A stretch of DNA of 64,000 nucleotides from JARRQJ01 sp963810615 (GCA_963810615.1 CAWEOA010000008.1:372001-436000); one strand, 5' to 3'; positions 25,565 through 35,035 are shown, numbered from the stretch's first letter. Made by a program: numbers and translations. The notes: a model not told the origin generated them from the letters alone.

Positions 25565-26052
25565 GTAAATAAGCTCGAAAAACTCCTTGGACCTATAAAT
25601 ATATCGGGCTCTCGCTTAGATTTATTACAAGAGGTTGATAGGTTTGCTTGTCGGGAGTCATGAACCCCTGAAATTCCTCTGCGGCGGGTAGGAATGAACG
25701 GCGCCAAATAGGACGTACTCTACAGTTAACATTCTGTAATACCTATAAGTTTTATTTTCGGGAAGATTCGCATATTTCGTAATAATAGTTCCATAACACC
25801 GTAACATCAAAACAATTCCGCCTGCTTTCATAACGCAGCGATTCAGTGGTGCGCTGCTGCGCGGTGTTCGCCGAGGATGGGGGGTGACATATTCCCCCAG
25901 CTACTATTTTTTATATGTGCGTTAGCGTACGGAATATCATGGGCGAAGCTTGCATAGTGCACTTAGTCTGATGGTTAGACGGGTTTTGGCTTGCTGCAAT
26001 TTTGAGTTGGCACAGTCCATATTGATGACTCCGAATAGCCGACATTTCGCAT
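25565..26052. other. Intergenic region upstream of first pilus operon
   Basis: A 488-bp A+T-richer gap between divergent patatin and fimT genes, which must hold promoters for both. The last 25 bases before fimT (AGCCGACATTTCGCATATG) resemble the equivalent bases before the second fimT. No clear sigma-54 site, gene or repeat was recognised. Confidence 0.5.
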
Positions 26053-26649
26053 ATGAAACTACACCCTCAAGCAACTGCATATCCTGATGTTAGAACCCCG
26101 CGCGCTCAAGGGTTCACGCTTGTGGAACTGCTCATCACGATATCCGTGGCGGCCATACTGCTGACCATTGCGGTCCCAAGTTTCAGCACGCTTATAAAGG
26201 ACAACCGCCAGATAACCCAGGCCAACGACATGATTACCACGCTGACCTTCGTTCGCAGCGAAGCCATCAAGCGCGGTTCGCGCGTCACCGTTTGCAAAAG
26301 CAGTAATGGTACGAGCTGCGCCGCCTCGGGCGGATGGGAGCAAGGATGGATCGCCTTCGCGGATCCCAATAACGATGCCACGCTCACTGCCGGTGAGGAG
26401 TTGTTGCGCGTACATGGTCGCTTGAGCGCCGGAACCACCCTGAAAGGTGACACCGATTTGAGTGATTATATTTCCTACGTGGCGCGTGGAAACGCGCAGC
26501 TGATATCCGGCGTCATACAGACTGGTGCCATGGTGGAATGCGATGACCGCGGCTTCGGGGCCAAGGCGCAAGCCGTCACCATCAGCGCTACGGGTCGGGC
26601 CAAGAATTGGTCGGCCATCGATGCCGGTGCGGCAAGTTGTACACCCTGA
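26053..26649 (+). CDS. fimT: Type IV pilus minor pilin FimT/FimU (GspH family), copy 1
   Basis: A minor pilin thought to sit in the priming complex at the pilus tip. The 198 residues begin with a 20-residue leader ending in Gly, then the class III cleavage site G|FTLVELLITI with Glu at +5, and the N-terminal hydrophobic helix. The globular domain has the GspH pattern WEQGWIAFADPNND. FimT and FimU share this pattern; operon position corresponds to fimU of Pseudomonas. PilD-type peptidase would process it. Confidence 0.9.
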   Translation: MKLHPQATAYPDVRTPRAQGFTLVELLITISVAAILLTIAVPSFSTLIKDNRQITQANDMITTLTFVRSEAIKRGSRVTVCKSSNGTSCAASGGWEQGWIAFADPNNDATLTAGEELLRVHGRLSAGTTLKGDTDLSDYISYVARGNAQLISGVIQTGAMVECDDRGFGAKAQAVTISATGRAKNWSAIDAGAASCTP

Positions 26650-26670
26650 AACAAAGCTACGGGAATCGCC

Positions 26671-27138
26671 ATGGGCGTTAAATCACATAAAGGATTTGCC
26701 CTCGTTGAAGTGCTCGTTGCCGTGGTAGTGCTGTCGGTCGGCTTGCTTGGACTGGCGGGCCTGCAGGTAACGGGTCAACGCAATAATCACAGCGCGTATT
26801 TGCGCAGTCAGGCCGTATTTCTTGCCTATGACATGGTGGATCGCATGCGCGCCAATATGAAGGGTGTAACGGCGGGCAATTATAACAATATTTCGGGGAT
26901 TCCCTCGAACCCCGGCTGCATCACCACCGGCTGCACTCCGGCACAGTTGGCTCAATACGATGCTTATCAGTGGAATACACAAATGGCGCAGCAACTTCCG
27001 TCCGGACAAGGCACGGTCACCGTGGCGGGCTCCCTGTATACCATTACGGTGAAGTGGGATGACGAACATAGCGGCAGCGCGGGCACAGTGTGCAATACAG
27101 GCGGGCTGAAATGTCTCGTGATAAGTGTGCAGTTATGA
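26671..27138 (+). CDS. pilV: Type IV pilus minor pilin PilV, copy 1
   Basis: A 155-residue minor pilin with an eight-residue leader and cleavage site G|FALVEVLVAVVVLSVG, then the PilV-typical LLGLAGLQ and LAYDMVDRMRANM. The C-terminal part contains paired cysteines (GCITTGC, CNTGGLKC). Its TGA overlaps the pilW ATG (ATGA), so translation is coupled. It is required with FimU, PilW and PilX for tip assembly in related systems. Confidence 0.9.
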   Translation: MGVKSHKGFALVEVLVAVVVLSVGLLGLAGLQVTGQRNNHSAYLRSQAVFLAYDMVDRMRANMKGVTAGNYNNISGIPSNPGCITTGCTPAQLAQYDAYQWNTQMAQQLPSGQGTVTVAGSLYTITVKWDDEHSGSAGTVCNTGGLKCLVISVQL

Positions 27139-28085
27139 ACGGGCGCATCTCACATTTGGCATCGCGCCATGCTTGCAGTGGCCTGACCCTGGTTGAATTG
27201 ATGGTGGCCATGACGGTGGGTTTGATATTGATGGCCGGAGTCATCCAGATCTTTTCGAGCAATAAGCAGACATACCGCGTTCAGGAGGCCACATCGCGAT
27301 TACAGGAAAACGGGCGTTTCGCCGCAGGTATGCTGATGCATGATATCCGTATGGCCGGGTTTTGGGGGTGCAGCAGGACCCTGAGTTCACTGGTCAACAA
27401 TGTGAATACCGGCGGTAGTTACAATTCCGTCGATCTGACCCAAGGTGGTATTAACGGAACGGACGGTGCCGCCGGGGCGCCGGATACGCTGGTCTTGCAG
27501 GGCGCGTTCGGTAGCGGAATATGGGTCAAATCCCATTCTCAACCGGCCGCGTCTCTCGATATCCCTGCTGGAAACGGCCTCAAGAAAGGTCAAATCGTCT
27601 TGATCAGCGATTGCACCAACGGCGATATCGCCCAGATCAGCAATCCCACCAATCCCAGTACTGCCGGAAACCTTGTAGTGAATACCGGTGCTAGCGTTTC
27701 CCCGGGAAACGCAACAAAGGTCGCCCATAAGTACGACACCGGTGCTCAAATCTATTCTCTTCGAAAACTCACCTACCACATCGCCAATGGGGCCAGCGGC
27801 CAGCCCGGTCTGTTTCTCAATGATGACGGTATCGATCAGGAGATGGTGGAGGGCGTAGAGAACATGCAGGTCCTCTACGGCGAGGATACCAATGTCGATG
27901 GTACCGCCAATCGTTATGTGCCTGCCGGAACCGCCGGGCTCAATATGGAGAATGTGGTCAGCGTGCGAGTGGTGCTGACTATGCGCACGCTGGAGGACAA
28001 CGTTTCGCTTGCCACCGCGAACGGCGACAGGAGAATTCGGCAAGATTTCTTTATCACCGTGGCCTTGCGTAACCGGGCTCTATGA
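27135..28085 (+). CDS. pilW: Type IV pilus minor pilin PilW, copy 1
   Basis: A 316-residue minor pilin. The start is the ATG overlapping the pilV stop; the open frame upstream lies inside pilV. The leader ends in SG and is followed by LTLVELMVAMTVGLILMAGV, then the PilW-type segment TSRLQENGRFAAGMLMHDIR and MAGFWGC. The C-terminus has YGEDTNVDGTANRYVPAG, a Ca-loop-like acidic stretch. It probably partners PilX in the priming complex. Confidence 0.9.
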   Translation: MNGRISHLASRHACSGLTLVELMVAMTVGLILMAGVIQIFSSNKQTYRVQEATSRLQENGRFAAGMLMHDIRMAGFWGCSRTLSSLVNNVNTGGSYNSVDLTQGGINGTDGAAGAPDTLVLQGAFGSGIWVKSHSQPAASLDIPAGNGLKKGQIVLISDCTNGDIAQISNPTNPSTAGNLVVNTGASVSPGNATKVAHKYDTGAQIYSLRKLTYHIANGASGQPGLFLNDDGIDQEMVEGVENMQVLYGEDTNVDGTANRYVPAGTAGLNMENVVSVRVVLTMRTLEDNVSLATANGDRRIRQDFFITVALRNRAL

Positions 28086-28104
28086 TTGATATGAAGACGG
28101 AATT

Positions 28105-28641
28105 ATGAAACAGGATTGTGACAATCCAGCAAAAGGCCGAGAGGGCGGATCCGTCCTCATCGTGAGCATTTTAATCCTGATCGTCCTGAGCCTGTTGGGG
28201 CTCACTGCCGTACGCACCACTACATTGGAGGAAAAGATGGCCGGAAATCTTCGCGACGAGAATCTTGCCTTCCAATCGGCGGAATCCGCGTTGCGCGCCG
28301 CCGAGGTCTTTACTGAAAGCGTTGTCTCGACGAATGCCTTCAATGACACGGGAGGGCTGTACAGTAAGGCCACCGCCGATCCGGATTACTTCGCCGCGGC
28401 AACTTGGAGCGCCTCCAATTCAGCGGCCTACTCGGGGACGATCGCCGGCGTCGCGACCCAGCCTCGCTACATCGTCAAATACCTGGGCGAGGATGCATCG
28501 AACAGCGGTGCGCTGAATATCGGCGGATATGGGAATCAGCAGGCCGGCAGTCTGAATTCTTTTCGAATAACGGCCCGAGGAACGGGCGGCAGGGATACCA
28601 CGCAAGTAACGCTGCAGGAGTTCTACGCCAGGCGGATGTGA
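28105..28641 (+). CDS. pilX: Type IV pilus assembly protein PilX, copy 1
   Basis: A 178-residue PilX-type minor pilin. It has GREGGSVLIVSILILIVLSL as leader and N-terminal helix, then the conserved TTLEEKMAGNLRDENLAFQS AESALRAAE pattern of the PilX N-terminal domain. As in other PilX proteins, the residue at the Glu5 position is not Glu. The C-terminus is FRITARGTGG followed by a strand. It lies 19 bp after pilW and about 50 bp before pilY1. Confidence 0.9.
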   Translation: MKQDCDNPAKGREGGSVLIVSILILIVLSLLGLTAVRTTTLEEKMAGNLRDENLAFQSAESALRAAEVFTESVVSTNAFNDTGGLYSKATADPDYFAAATWSASNSAAYSGTIAGVATQPRYIVKYLGEDASNSGALNIGGYGNQQAGSLNSFRITARGTGGRDTTQVTLQEFYARRM

Positions 28642-28694
28642 GCAGGCCAAGGCGGCAGGTAACGCGATGCTGTTTGCAATAGAGGTGAACGATA

Positions 28695-31600
28695 ATGATT
28701 AACAAAATACAGGTAATGGCTTGTAAGGGTTTGACCAGGATAGCGGGCCTCATGCCGCGATCGCGCCATCGCTTCTTCGTTTATGCGAGCGTGCTCTTCC
28801 TGGCCTTCGGTGCGCCACAGGCGCAGGCATTGGTCATTGCGCAAACGCCGCTGTTTCTCACCACGCCGGTGTTGCCCAACGTGCTGATCATCTATGACAA
28901 CTCGGAATCCATGGACGGCACCATGCCCGGCCAGCTGATCGCTGGGAGCGATCCCACTACCCGAGGCAATATCGGCCGCCAGGTCATGCGCAACACGCTC
29001 ACCAACTACCGTTTCTCCTTCAACTGGGGGCTGATGACGTACGGCATGACCAGCAGTCCGCCGACCCTGTACAGCACCTATGGTTACTTTATGGGTTCCA
29101 ATACCGGCATGGTCTTCACCGACGACTGTACGGCGGTAGGCGGTTCGCCCGTCACTCAGTTGACCCCCGGTGTGTCCGCCTCCAACGGCAACAGGGGGTG
29201 CGTGCCCAATCCCGAGCCGTTTACCGGCGGCAATTATGTCACCTTCGATCAGTCCGGAGACAACCCCAGCATCAATGACGTTCTATATATCGGTTCGGGT
29301 TATGGGAATCAGCTGTGGGGATTGAGTCCCGGGACCGGGAGTCCGCCGAACACGAACTATAACCCCTACAAGTCCCACCAGACCAGCTCGGGGGCTTCCT
29401 GGGCGAGCGGCGCGTTCAGCGGCGCGCTGGGCACATGGGGTTTCACGGCCACCGATGCCGGTTTCCTGCCGGGCAACCCGCCCATCACCCGCATCCTGTG
29501 GCTTAACCGCGCCTGGGGATATAATTCGAGCATCACCGGCGCCGGCACATTGAACGAACCGGTGCAGGCCGATTCCACCACGCACTATAACAATCTGCAA
29601 ACCTTGCTGGGTGCGGAGACCAATAGCAGCGCCTCCGGCGAGGTGAAGAACGGCGCGGTATTCACACCGCTCAATGGCGCGTTGATCTCCGCCAAGACCT
29701 ACTTTGCCAGCTCTTTCGGAGGGCATTCGAGTCCGATCAGCGATAGCTGCCAGAAAAATTTCACGATTATGGTCACCGACGGTCTGCCCACCGGCAAGAC
29801 CAACGGCAGCCTGTACTCGGCTGCCGATCGCGCCATCACGCCGACGGGCGGCGGCTACACGCTGGGCGCCGCCTATACCGATGCCATCAACTCGGTCACC
29901 GCGCTGCGCAGTGTCACCAAAAGCGGTACAAACTATGACATCAAGACCTATGTGGTGGGTTTGGGCGACACGGTGAAAAACGCCGATGCCGTCTACGTGA
30001 TGAATAAGATGGCCGCCGCGGGCGGGACCAGCGTGGCGTATCTTGCCAGCGATCAAACCGCTTTCCAGAATGCCATGGACGCCATTACCAACGATATCGT
30101 CGCGCAAACCGGTTCCGCTGGCGCCGTCGCCTTCAATTCAACCTCCCTCGGCACAAACACCGATCTTTATCTGGCCTTATTCAATAGCACTCACTGGTCC
30201 GGTGATCTGTTGGCCTATCCGCTCGATCCCGTGAGCGGTGCCGTGAGCTCGGCGGCCCGCTGGAGTGCGGCCACGCAATTGGACGGTCGTAATCTTGGCT
30301 CGTCACCACGAACGATCCTGACATTTAACGGCAGCGACGGCGCCGCCTTTCAATGGAGCAGTTTGACCGCTGCACAGCAGGCCGATCTCAAGACCAACCC
30401 CAGCGGTGGTCTGGACAGCGCCACTGTGGGATCACACCGCCTCGACTTCATCCGCGGTGATCGCGGCAACGAGGGCACAGGCGATAACTTCCGGGTACGT
30501 AAGAGCCGTCTCGGCGACATTGTCGATTCCGCCCCTGTCTACGTGGGTGTCCCCAGCCTTAACTGGCCGGATACCGCCCCGTTTCCCACTTTAAGTCCTT
30601 ATTCCGCCTATAAGACCGCCCAGGCTGGGCGCGCCGGGGTCGTGTATGTAGGCGCAAACGATGGGATGCTGCATGGTTTCGACAGTGCGACTGGCGGCGA
30701 AGTGCTGGGATACATCCCGGGTAATCTTTTTTCCAGCGCGGTGGGTAAAGGGATGCATTTTTTGACGGATCCCGCCTATAACCACCGCTATTCCGTGGAT
30801 CTTTCCCCTACGGTCTCGGATGTCTATACCAAGGCCAGTCCCGCCGGCAGCACGGCGTGGAGAACGGTGCTGGTGGGCGGAGAACGGGCCGGCGGTCGCG
30901 GCTTGTTCGCCCTGGATGTCACGAATCCGAGTGCATTTACCGAGAGCAACGCTGCGAATCTGGTGTTGTGGGAGTTCAGCTCCGCCAACGATCCCGATCT
31001 CGGCAGTACCTTCAGCAATGCCACTATTGCGCTGCTCAACAACGGCCGCTGGGCGGCCATCTTCGGCAACGGGTATAACGACAACCCAGGCGGCAGCGGT
31101 CAGGCCCAGTTGTTCATCCTCTACCTGGACGGCGGCTTGAGCGGTACTTGGACCTTGGGAACCGATTACGTGAAGATCAGTACCAATGTGGGAACCACTT
31201 CCAGCCGCAACGGACTGTCCACGCCGGCGGTGGTGGATACCAACGGCGACGGGGTGGCGGACCGGGTGTATGCCGGAGACCTCAACGGCAATCTATGGGC
31301 GTTCGATCTGTCCAGCACCAGTGCCTCTAACTGGGGCGTGGCCTACAAGAGCGGGTCAACGCCCAACCCCTTGTTCACCGCGAAGTCCGGTCAGCCCATT
31401 ACCAGCCAGCCGGTGATCGTCAAACACCCCACCGAGGCGGACAGCAATAATCTACCCAATTTGCTGGTGATGTTCGGCACCGGGCAATACCTGGATCCCG
31501 CGGACAACTCCACGTCGGGCACCCAGTCGTTCTACGGGGTGTGGGATCGCGGCCAGAAGCAGCTCGATTATACCGATCTGGTGCGGCAGACCTTTCTTAC

Positions 31601-32099
31601 GGGATTTCCCTCGAACGTGAGGGTGCCCACCGATAATGCGGTGGACTACGCGGCGGGCGGAAACAGCACGCAATATGGCTGGTATATCGATTTGCCGGCC
31701 GGCGGCGAACGGATGGTGGTGGATCCGAGGGTGCGCGGCGATCTCGTCTACTTTAATACTATGATCCCTTCGACGGACCCCTGCTCGGCCGGGGGCAGCG
31801 GCTGGCTGATGTCGGTGAAGTATGCCAATGGTGGGCGACCCGCCACCGCGGCATTCGATTACAACAACGACGGCAGCGTGGATAGCGGTGACCTGGTGTC
31901 GAATGGGACGCTATCGAATGTAGCGATCGGCGGCGAGACATTCGATTTAGGCATGCCGACTTCACCCACTTTCCTGGGCAACAAGCAATATACCGCCGGG
32001 ACCAAGACGACCGATGGCAGCACCATCGACCAGCGAGATGTGGAGGCGATCTCCGGTGCCGGGACGGGACGTCAGTCTTGGGAAGAATTGCGGAAATAA
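28695..32099 (+). CDS. pilY1: Pilus tip adhesin PilY1, copy 1
   Basis: A 1134-residue secreted pilus-tip adhesin and retraction regulator. It has a long signal peptide ending AQA (about residue 45). A vWA-like N-terminal half carries the MIDAS-type DNSES near residues 67-71. The C-terminal half is a PilY1 beta-propeller (about 600-1100) including FIRGDRGNEGTGDNFR near 585. Acidic loop DTNGDGVAD near 847 is the calcium site seen in the family, and a second dockerin-like loop DYNNDGSVD lies near 1054. GAGGTGA precedes the ATG. No frame damage is visible. Confidence 0.93.
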   Translation: MINKIQVMACKGLTRIAGLMPRSRHRFFVYASVLFLAFGAPQAQALVIAQTPLFLTTPVLPNVLIIYDNSESMDGTMPGQLIAGSDPTTRGNIGRQVMRNTLTNYRFSFNWGLMTYGMTSSPPTLYSTYGYFMGSNTGMVFTDDCTAVGGSPVTQLTPGVSASNGNRGCVPNPEPFTGGNYVTFDQSGDNPSINDVLYIGSGYGNQLWGLSPGTGSPPNTNYNPYKSHQTSSGASWASGAFSGALGTWGFTATDAGFLPGNPPITRILWLNRAWGYNSSITGAGTLNEPVQADSTTHYNNLQTLLGAETNSSASGEVKNGAVFTPLNGALISAKTYFASSFGGHSSPISDSCQKNFTIMVTDGLPTGKTNGSLYSAADRAITPTGGGYTLGAAYTDAINSVTALRSVTKSGTNYDIKTYVVGLGDTVKNADAVYVMNKMAAAGGTSVAYLASDQTAFQNAMDAITNDIVAQTGSAGAVAFNSTSLGTNTDLYLALFNSTHWSGDLLAYPLDPVSGAVSSAARWSAATQLDGRNLGSSPRTILTFNGSDGAAFQWSSLTAAQQADLKTNPSGGLDSATVGSHRLDFIRGDRGNEGTGDNFRVRKSRLGDIVDSAPVYVGVPSLNWPDTAPFPTLSPYSAYKTAQAGRAGVVYVGANDGMLHGFDSATGGEVLGYIPGNLFSSAVGKGMHFLTDPAYNHRYSVDLSPTVSDVYTKASPAGSTAWRTVLVGGERAGGRGLFALDVTNPSAFTESNAANLVLWEFSSANDPDLGSTFSNATIALLNNGRWAAIFGNGYNDNPGGSGQAQLFILYLDGGLSGTWTLGTDYVKISTNVGTTSSRNGLSTPAVVDTNGDGVADRVYAGDLNGNLWAFDLSSTSASNWGVAYKSGSTPNPLFTAKSGQPITSQPVIVKHPTEADSNNLPNLLVMFGTGQYLDPADNSTSGTQSFYGVWDRGQKQLDYTDLVRQTFLTGFPSNVRVPTDNAVDYAAGGNSTQYGWYIDLPAGGERMVVDPRVRGDLVYFNTMIPSTDPCSAGGSGWLMSVKYANGGRPATAAFDYNNDGSVDSGDLVSNGTLSNVAIGGETFDLGMPTSPTFLGNKQYTAGTKTTDGSTIDQRDVEAISGAGTGRQSWEELRK

Positions 32100-32129
32100 T
32101 GGCCTCAATGCGTTTCTGAGGAGATCGTT

Positions 32130-32462
32130 ATGGCGATGAAAAAATGGAGATACCTATTGATCACCGCATGGATGGTTTCATGCGCGATACCGGCGCTGGC
32201 GTCGCAATCAACGGGAAGCGGCGCTGCCGTCTTTTCCCAACAGCAATGGGTGATTTCACAGATCGATGTAAAGGGGCGGACGATTGTTATCAACGATACC
32301 GCCTATCGCCTTGATGTTGCCCTTAAGGTACATACTGCGGATCATAAGCTCGGATCCCTTAGCGATCTACGGACCGGCATGCGGGTGGGTTATCGTCTCT
32401 CGGATGATGGCAGCGGACAATTCGTGATCAGTGAAATTTGGGTGTCCGGCAATGATCAATAA
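32130..32462 (+). CDS. pilY2: PilY2-like small periplasmic protein, copy 1
   Basis: A 110-residue protein with a signal peptide ending PALA (about residue 24) and a small beta domain containing WVISQIDVKGRTIVINDTAY and RTGMRVGYRL. Order pilY1-this-pilE matches pilY1-pilY2-pilE of Pseudomonas, and size and motif agree with PilY2, so that name is used. Function in the family is poorly defined. Confidence 0.75.
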   Translation: MAMKKWRYLLITAWMVSCAIPALASQSTGSGAAVFSQQQWVISQIDVKGRTIVINDTAYRLDVALKVHTADHKLGSLSDLRTGMRVGYRLSDDGSGQFVISEIWVSGNDQ

Positions 32463-32519
32463 GGCGCGACCTGGGTTAAAAGTATAGAGAATCTTGTTGA
32501 TGTTTCGGGAGAAGTCGCC

Positions 32520-32961
32520 ATGCAAGGAAATGAGAAGCTATTAGGGCGGGTCGAGGGCGGGTTTGGATGCCGAACACATAGCGGATTTTCCCTTATTGAA
32601 CTCATGATCGTGGTGGCCATCGTCGGTATATTGGCAGCCATCGCTTATCCGGTCTATACCTCGCAAGTGAGGAAAGGGTCAGCGTACCGACGCCAAGACG
32701 GCGCTGATGACAGCGGCGCAAAATTTGGAGCGTTGTTTTACGGAATACAATGCCTACAATAATGGCGCGTGTCCCGCAGTGCCGGCAACCTCGCCGGAGG
32801 GTTATTATTCCATTGTCGCCACTACCTTGACGGCGAGTAGTTTTACGCTCACGGCTACACCTATTTCCGGCGCGGTCGTCGCAGATACGGAGTGCACTAC
32901 CTTTACCCTAAACAATTTGGGTGCTCAGTCTTCTACCCCCGCCGGTAATCAGTGTTGGTAA
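32520..32961 (+). pseudogene. pilE: Minor pilin pilE, copy 1, disrupted by a +1 frameshift
   Basis: The N-terminal part has a prepilin leader and G|FSLIELMIVVAIVGILAAIA. After TSQV the frame is lost, and the rest (AAQNLERCFTEYNAYNNG... to NQCW) continues in another frame. Comparison with the intact second copy places one extra base near 32671-32680 (GGAAAGGGTC here against a shorter GAAGAGTC there). The 5' end also has a few extra codons (GCRTHS). A base-calling error in the A/G runs is possible; if real, the protein would be truncated in the helix region. Confidence 0.75.
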
Positions 32962-32967
32962 CGGATG

Positions 32968-33130
32968 CGCAAGCTCGGATGGTAGTACAAGTGTAGTCAA
33001 TTGGCAGGATGAATGGATCGATTTTGTCGATATCTCTAATAATGGTGCTAGGGCGTACGGTGAGCCGCTGATGCATAAAACAGTCGCGTTGGCGACCGGC
33101 TTTGTCACCTGGCAGTGCAAAAATCAATAG
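32968..33130 (+). pseudogene. C-terminal fragment of a FimT/GspH-type minor pilin
   Basis: Immediately after the pilE copy 1 stop the plus strand encodes SSDGSTSVVNWQDEW, then IDFVDISNNGARAYGEPL. This matches the FimT globular pattern (SSNG...WEQGWIAFADPNND...GEELLRVH in copy 1). No leader or start is present. It is a leftover of an additional fimT-like gene, distinct from both intact fimT copies, and lies at the junction of the duplicated segments. Confidence 0.65.
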
Positions 33131-33289
33131 CTATATCTCTTGCGATGTTTACGGCTAGACTAAATTTCCCGGCAGCTCTTTACAGTCAGGATCTTTTACG
33201 TCGTGTCGGTCGGATTCAGAGCCGTCAGTAAATGGGAAGTATCGGAATCTACGCCACAGGTGAATGACAATATCAACCGTCCATGATGG

Positions 33290-33672
33290 ATGGCCATGAG
33301 CCGCATAACACTCAGCCGGATATATAGATAGCCAACGCGACTGGGGCGCGCCCGGAGAGGCGTGGTCCGGGAAGGAATGGGTATGCCTCTGCGTAGCCGC
33401 CGAACAACATGGCGGCGCGCCAGCGTGCACCGGTCAGCATCGCTTCCACGGCGATGATTCGAAATATCCGATCAACATGAAGGTTTCCCCAGCCGCCGAC
33501 CGAGCGGTGCGCTACCGTGTGCGAATAAAAGACCGAAGCCACATCTTTTAATGGCTCCGGCCGATATGCCGCTAATGACTTAAATGGGTTGCTTGCTTGC
33601 GCGGTAACAATGTGAAGATTGCCTTCTCAGGATAAGAGTAATCCGCTTCTTAGGGTGCTTTGATGCTCCATT
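33290..33672 (-). pseudogene. Decayed patatin phospholipase relic
   Basis: The minus strand retains blocks aligning with the intact patatin gene at 24362-25564. These include the nucleophile region reading SGISAGAI, and VDRIFR...MLTGARWRAAMLFGG (intact gene: ADRVFR...MLTGSRWLAAMMFGG). The glycine-rich oxyanion loop is deleted, frames are shifted between blocks and most of the 3' half is gone. It is in the same place relative to pilus operon 2 as the intact gene is to operon 1. Boundaries are approximate. Confidence 0.75.
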
Positions 33673-33941
33673 TATATTTCCTGATGAAATGAGCGCCTAA
33701 GCCTTAAAGGTTACCGCAGCTGTCTAGGTTGCCGGCCGCGCAAAGATGTTTGCTGAAAGTGGACGAGACGGCTTGGATGCTTCGAAAGAGTATTTCAAGG
33801 TCGGTATTCCAGGGTGAAAATGCGATTAGTCCAAGTGTGACGTAGTTCCCATTATTCTTATTCAATATTGAGTAAATTTACCATCGGGTAGATCTATATG
33901 AGCTCTAAAGCTCAGGAACTTAAAAGCCGATATCGTCGTAT
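33673..33941. other. Promoter region of second pilus operon
   Basis: Gap of 269 bp between the patatin relic and fimT copy 2. The final bases before fimT (AGCCGATATCGTCGTATATG) resemble those of copy 1, so the duplicated segment included the promoter region. A short GAGCT/AGCTC inverted repeat lies at 33900-33913. No gene is seen. Confidence 0.4.
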
Positions 33942-34538
33942 ATGAAAATTCAATATCAGTCAGCTGCTAATCGTGATTTTAGATTATCTCGCAATCAGGG
34001 GTTCACCCTTGTGGAGTTGATAATCACGCTGTCTATTGCGGCGATACTCGCGACCTTGGCGGTGCCAAGTTTCAGTACCGTGATAAAGGATAACCGTCAG
34101 ATTACGCAGGCCAACGATGTCATTACCGCGCTGACTTACGCGCGCAGCGAAGCTATCAAGCGCGGCTCGCGCATTGTTGTTTGCAAAAGTGGCGATGGCG
34201 CTAGCTGCGCTGCCACGGGCGGGTGGGAGCAGGGATGGATCGCCTTTGTGGATGCAAACGACGATGCTGCGGTCAGTCCTGGCGAGGCGTTATTGCGGGT
34301 GCATGGTCCCTTGGCTGCTGGTACTACCCTGAATGGTGACACCAATGTGAGTAACTATATTTCCTACGTGGCGCGAGGTAGTTCACAGCTGATATCAGGC
34401 GCCATACAGTCTGGAATCATGGTGGAGTGTGATGATCGCGGCTTTGGGGCGAAGGCGCAAGCCATCACTATCAGCGCCACGGGGCGGGCCAAGAACTGGT
34501 CCGCTACCGATGCGGGCGCGGCAAGTTGTACGCCCTGA
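33942..34538 (+). CDS. fimT: Type IV pilus minor pilin FimT/FimU, copy 2
   Basis: A 198-residue protein, the same length as copy 1, with leader ending NQG and cleavage site G|FTLVELIITLSIAAILAT. The GspH signature WEQGWIAFVDANDD is intact, and the C-terminal third (GIMVECDDRGFGAKAQAITI) is almost the same as copy 1. Differences concentrate in the leader and scattered surface positions. Confidence 0.9.
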   Translation: MKIQYQSAANRDFRLSRNQGFTLVELIITLSIAAILATLAVPSFSTVIKDNRQITQANDVITALTYARSEAIKRGSRIVVCKSGDGASCAATGGWEQGWIAFVDANDDAAVSPGEALLRVHGPLAAGTTLNGDTNVSNYISYVARGSSQLISGAIQSGIMVECDDRGFGAKAQAITISATGRAKNWSATDAGAASCTP

Positions 34539-34555
34539 GGTCCCGAGGAATAGTT

Positions 34556-35035
34556 ATGGGGATCGCCACGGTCATGAAATCAAACAAGGGATTTGCCCTC
34601 TTTGAGGTGCTCATTGCCGTGGTTGTGCTGTCAGTCGGCTTGCTGGGATTGGCGGGCTTGCAGGTAACTGGACAACGCAATAACCACAGTGCGTATTTAC
34701 GCAGCCAGTCCGTATTTCTTGCTTATGACATGGTGGATCGCATGCGGGCCAATATGCAGGGCGTGACGGCGGGCGCCTATAACAACATTTCCGGCATTCC
34801 CGCCGACCCCGGCTGTATTTCTGCCGGGTGCAACTCGGTCCAGATGGCACAGTACGATGCCTATCAGTGGAATACGCTATTGGCGCAACAACTTCCGTCC
34901 GGACAGGGTACGGTCACTGCGGCGGGCGCTCTGTATACCATCACGGTGATGTGGGATGACGATCGTAACGGCGGTGCGGGCACGGCGTGCAGCGCCGGAG
35001 GATTGAAATGTCTGAAGATGAGCGTGCAATTATGA
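34556..35035 (+). CDS. pilV: Type IV pilus minor pilin PilV, copy 2
   Basis: A 159-residue minor pilin with cleavage site G|FALFEVLIAVVVLSVG. The ATG at 34556 has GAGGA upstream and is preferred to the TTG that opens the frame. The ATG at 34574 (MKSNKG) would give a shorter leader closer to copy 1 and is also plausible. The stop overlaps the pilW ATG as in copy 1. Cysteine spacing in the C-terminal domain is kept. Confidence 0.88.
   Translation: MGIATVMKSNKGFALFEVLIAVVVLSVGLLGLAGLQVTGQRNNHSAYLRSQSVFLAYDMVDRMRANMQGVTAGAYNNISGIPADPGCISAGCNSVQMAQYDAYQWNTLLAQQLPSGQGTVTAAGALYTITVMWDDDRNGGAGTACSAGGLKCLKMSVQL

Larger units (their letters stand above)
24362..32970. repeat. Tandem segmental duplication, copy 1 (patatin + pilus operon)
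   Basis: This segment and the one at 33290-40830 share the same genes in the same order and orientation. Matching points have a nearly constant offset: fimT starts 7889, pilX 7886, pilY1 starts 7886 and pilE starts 7885 bases apart. Proteins correspond along their whole length with many substitutions, so the duplication is old. Copy 1 keeps the intact patatin gene but has a frameshifted pilE. Confidence 0.85.
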
